DNA of 7,953 nt from Clostridiales bacterium (GTDB lineage: Bacteria > Bacillota > Clostridia > Lachnospirales > Lachnospiraceae): contig JAJQIQ010000210.1 in the NCBI GenBank assembly GCA_021199135.1, positions 1 through 7,953 on the forward strand, given 5' to 3'. The position numbers were made by a program, and so were the translations under genes. Shown here piece after piece: positions 5,846-7,953 of this stretch. The stretch's first letter is position 1; every line of letters begins with the position of its first letter. The notes under the pieces were generated by a model. It was not told the DNA's origin. It saw only the letters and a program-made list of their open reading frames with translations, and did no database searches.

Positions 5846-6526
5846 ATGAGGGTGCTGCTTGTGGAGGATTCCGTCAGGCTGTCGGATACGCTGTCGGAGT
5901 CCCTTAGACAAAAAAACTACATCGTGGAGGCGGTGCACGATGGCGAGGCCGGCTACGAGTATGCCTCGTCGGGCATATACGACGCAGTCGTCCTCGACCT
6001 CATGCTGCCGCTCATGGACGGCTACGAGGTGCTCGGGCGGCTGAGGAGGGACAAAAACGAGGTTCCGGTGCTCATCCTCTCCGCGAAGTCCGAGATGGAC
6101 GACAAGATCGAGGGCTTCCGGCAGGGCGCGGACGACTACATGACCAAGCCATTTGACACCCGGGAGCTTATGATGAGGCTTCAGGCGATAACGAGGCGCG
6201 GCGGCAGGGAGACGATCTATCTCGAGGCGGGCAACCTGCGCCTTGATGCGGGACAGTGCGAGATGGAAAATATTGAGAGCGGCAAAAAGGTGAAGGTCTC
6301 CGGCAAGGAGATGCAGCTTCTCGAGATGTTCCTGCGCAACCAGCGCCAGGTTCTCGGGAAGGAGCAGATCGCCGAGAAAATATGGGGCTTCGAGTCGAAC
6401 GCCGAGTACAACAACGTCGAGGTCTACGTCTCTTTCCTGCGGAGGAAGTTCAGCCACCTCCATGTAAACGCAGGGATACGCGCCGTCAGGGGAGTGGGCT
6501 ACATCCTAGAGGTGCGCGATGATTGA
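5846..6526 (+). CDS. OmpR/PhoB-family two-component response regulator
   Basis: This 226-residue cytoplasmic DNA-binding regulator is activated by phosphorylation from the adjacent kinase. The receiver domain covers about residues 1-117: the acidic pair Glu7-Asp8, the phosphoacceptor Asp51 (VLDLMLP), Ser79 in the switch position and Lys101 (TKPF). The C-terminal winged helix (about 128-222) shows KVSGKEMQLLEMFLRNQRQVLGKEQI, NNVEVYVSFLRRKF and IRAVRGVGYIL, typical of OmpR/PhoB. The ATG at 5846 is chosen because AGGGAG lies 5 nt upstream and MRVLLVEDS begins the receiver fold; an in-frame TTG at 5795 lies upstream of the promoter's -10. The 3' end overlaps the kinase gene by 8 bp. Its target genes cannot be read from the protein; a matching direct repeat at 5734-5751 suggests self-regulation or control of the leftward sulfotransferase. 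Confidence 0.93.
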   Translation: MRVLLVEDSVRLSDTLSESLRQKNYIVEAVHDGEAGYEYASSGIYDAVVLDLMLPLMDGYEVLGRLRRDKNEVPVLILSAKSEMDDKIEGFRQGADDYMTKPFDTRELMMRLQAITRRGGRETIYLEAGNLRLDAGQCEMENIESGKKVKVSGKEMQLLEMFLRNQRQVLGKEQIAEKIWGFESNAEYNNVEVYVSFLRRKFSHLHVNAGIRAVRGVGYILEVRDD

Positions 6527-7757
6527 GCGGCTCAAGAAAAACATCAGCGTCCTCATGGTCCTGCTCTTGGCGGTGTTCTTCGTCGTGGTAATCGTGGCGT
6601 TTGACGTCATCGCCTTTCGCAGCAACATGGACTCGCTCAAATCCGACATCTATTCCGAGGTCCAGGTGATCGGCTGGAGGAGTTTTCTGTATGGGGAGGG
6701 CGAGGACACCCAGATTCAGGACATGGAGTACGGGATTGTGAACGTCGGCGACGACGGGACGCTTACCGTGACATATAATGGGTTTGAGAAAAAATCAAAT
6801 GAAGATTTAATAATTCTTGCCAGGCGCGTGCTGAGGGCGCGGGGGAGCAGGAAGCGGTTTCTCTCGTTCGTCTACATCGTAAAGACGAGCGATCGGCTCG
6901 GCAAGAATGTCGTCATAGCGGACAATAGTTCCGCAATCTCGGCGACGCTTGCGACGATAGCCTGGAGCATTGTCGTGGGGATTGCCGGCATAGCTCTGTT
7001 CATTTTTGCTGCGATGGCGCTATCCCGCTGGCTCGTCCGCCCGGTCGAGGACTCGATTTCGGCGGAGAAGGAATTTATCTCAAACGCCGGCCATGAGCTC
7101 AAGACCCCGCTTGCGGTCATACGCGCGAACACTGACCTTTTGGCCTCGGAGCACGGCGAGGACAAGAGAATCCGCTATATCAGGCAGGAGACGGAGCGGA
7201 TGACGGAGCTGGTGGGGAAGATGCTGACCTTGGTGCGGCTCGATATGCCGATGCGGGAGAGGGAGCACAGGAAATTTCGGGCGGACGAGGCGTTTTGCGA
7301 CGTGATCTACCCGATGGAGGGCGTCGCCTACGAAAAGCACATCTCCGTGGAGATAAATGTCGCCGACGAAATGTGGATCTGGGGCGACGAGGAGGAACTG
7401 AAATCACTCATGTCGATACTGCTCGACAATGCACTCTGCTACACGCCGGAGGGCGGCAGCATAAAAATCGACGCCGAGATACGCGACAAGAAATTAAATT
7501 TAGATATAATAAACTCGGGAACGCCGATTCCACCTGAGATGCGGGAGAGGCTGTTTGACAGGTTCTATCGGATGGACGAGGCGCACACGTCAGAGGGCGG
7601 ACATTTCGGGCTCGGGCTCTCAATAGCAAAGGGCATAGTCTTCCGGCATCGCGGCACGATACGCGCTGACGAGGCGGAGGGAGGCAACCGCTTTGCGGTG
7701 ACAATTCCTGTGGGGGGTCAGAATAGCTGGAACAGAGTGACGGGAAGCAAATATTAA
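6519..7757 (+). CDS. Membrane sensor histidine kinase (partner of the upstream regulator)
   Basis: This 412-residue inner-membrane kinase autophosphorylates on His and passes the phosphate to the upstream regulator. Residues about 9-33 form the first membrane helix, 35-143 a sensor loop of about 110 residues outside the membrane with no recognised fold, and 146-168 the second helix. The H-box [10 protein letters not shown] has the phosphoacceptor His192. ATPase motifs follow: N-box [13 protein letters not shown] (Asn304), a relaxed G1 box INSGTPIP (331-338), F-box RLFDRFYR (344-351) and G2 [13 protein letters not shown] (360-372). Only about 22 residues separate the second helix from His192, so a full HAMP domain is absent. 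The ATG at 6519 overlaps the regulator stop, indicating coupling. The ligand is not evident. Two short AT-rich patches with rare TTA codons (near 6795 and 7494) interrupt otherwise GC-rich coding sequence. Confidence 0.93.
   Translation: MIERLKKNISVLMVLLLAVFFVVVIVAFDVIAFRSNMDSLKSDIYSEVQVIGWRSFLYGEGEDTQIQDMEYGIVNVGDDGTLTVTYNGFEKKSNEDLIILARRVLRARGSRKRFLSFVYIVKTSDRLGKNVVIADNSSAISATLATIAWSIVVGIAGIALFIFAAMALSRWLVRPVEDSISAEKEFISNAGHELKTPLAVIRANTDLLASEHGEDKRIRYIRQETERMTELVGKMLTLVRLDMPMREREHRKFRADEAFCDVIYPMEGVAYEKHISVEINVADEMWIWGDEEELKSLMSILLDNALCYTPEGGSIKIDAEIRDKKLNLDIINSGTPIPPEMRERLFDRFYRMDEAHTSEGGHFGLGLSIAKGIVFRHRGTIRADEAEGGNRFAVTIPVGGQNSWNRVTGSKY
6795..6814 (+). repeat. AT-rich dyad copy 5 (TCAAAT-GAAG-ATTTAA)
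   Basis: It lies inside the sensor-loop coding region of the histidine kinase, over codons for S-N-E-D-L-I-I. The left arm has one mismatch and the right arm is intact. It stands out as AT-only sequence within GC-rich surroundings. Confidence 0.35.
7494..7513 (+). repeat. AT-rich dyad copy 6 (TTAAAT-TTAG-ATATAA)
   Basis: It lies inside the kinase ATPase-domain coding region, just before the G1 box, over codons for L-N-L-D-I-I. The left arm and spacer match copy 3 closely, and the right arm has one mismatch. Confidence 0.4.
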
Positions 7758-7773
7758 ATAAAAATTTAATAAG
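7754..7773 (+). repeat. AT-rich dyad copy 7 (TTAAAT-AAAA-ATTTAA)
   Basis: This perfect 6-4-6 inverted repeat overlaps the kinase stop codon and ends 4 bp before the AGGAGG of pyk. It could serve as an operator for pyk or as an unstructured ribosome-standby region. It is too AT-rich to be an intrinsic terminator. Confidence 0.5.
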
Positions 7774-7789
7774 CGAGAGGAGGCACCCA

Positions 7790-7953
7790 ATGAGAAAAAC
7801 AAAGATCATCTGCACCATAGGTCCCGCGAGCGAGGGCGAGGAGGTCATGAAGCAAATGTGCGAGGCGGGCATGGACGTCGCGAGGCTCAACTTCTCGCAC
7901 GGCACCCACGAGGAGCACCAGACGAAGATCGACATGATAAAGAAGGTCAGGAA
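7790..7953 (+). CDS. pyk: Pyruvate kinase, N-terminal 54 residues (3' end outside window)
   Basis: The product starts [14 protein letters not shown] and continues to [11 protein letters not shown], the hallmark N-terminus of bacterial pyruvate kinase, which makes pyruvate and ATP from phosphoenolpyruvate and ADP in the last step of glycolysis. The Arg of ARLNFSHG binds phosphoenolpyruvate in the family. A strong AGGAGG (7778-7783) lies 6 nt before the ATG. The gene begins 32 bp after the kinase stop with no terminator between them, so read-through from the two-component operon is possible, although a housekeeping gene would be expected to have its own promoter too. The frame runs off the end of the window. 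Confidence 0.95.
   Translation, partial: MRKTKIICTIGPASEGEEVMKQMCEAGMDVARLNFSHGTHEEHQTKIDMIKKVR

Noticed and set aside
1..7953. CRISPR array, insertion sequence, tRNA or rRNA genes
   Set aside because: No regularly spaced repeat-spacer pattern, transposase frame, terminal inverted repeats or recognisable RNA gene was seen. The AT-rich dyads are dispersed irregularly.

Overview
The window looks like a chromosomal stretch from a moderately GC-rich anaerobic bacterium, most likely of the Firmicutes (Clostridia or Negativicutes). This rests on the style of the CysN-CysC fusion, the start of the pyruvate kinase, Firmicutes-like Shine-Dalgarno sites, and coding DNA rich in CTC/ATC/AGG codons broken by very AT-rich short patches. 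The lineage call is an inference and is weak. There is no gene-free stretch over 300 bases; the longest intergenic regions are about 150-165 bp.

Layout. (1) 1-243, +: C-terminal 80 residues of a PHP-domain phosphoesterase. (2) 295-5682, all on the minus strand: a sulfation module. In transcription order it is sulfotransferase-like gene B (5682-4444), then cysD (4296-3403), a cysN-cysC fusion (3403-1580) and sulfotransferase-like gene A (1527-295). cysD has its own near-consensus promoter (4356-4384) and a GC-rich hairpin at the start of its leader. cysD and cysNC overlap by one base (TGATG). A follows cysNC after about 50 bp. A strong leftward intrinsic terminator (131-178) lies inside the 3' end of the convergent phosphoesterase gene. 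(3) 5683-5845: divergent intergenic region with a TGnTATAAT extended -10 for the rightward genes and an 11-bp-spaced direct repeat typical of OmpR/PhoB regulator sites. (4) 5846-7757, +: an OmpR-type response regulator and a membrane histidine kinase overlapping by 8 bp. (5) 7790-end, +: the start of pyruvate kinase (pyk).

How they work together. CysD and CysN make APS from ATP and sulfate, and the fused CysC phosphorylates it to PAPS. The two paralogous proteins carry sulfotransferase-type PAPS-binding motifs and a C-terminal coiled coil with a basic tail, and probably transfer sulfate to a cell-envelope or surface glycan. No sulfite or PAPS reductase gene is in the window, so the PAPS is more plausibly used for sulfation than for cysteine synthesis. 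This resembles rhizobial NodP/NodQ/NodH. The adjacent two-component system, with a candidate binding site over the promoter of gene B, may control it.

The most unusual non-genic signal is a dispersed AT-rich dyad, TTAAAT-N4-ATTTAA, in about seven variants, mostly near gene ends but also inside coding sequence.
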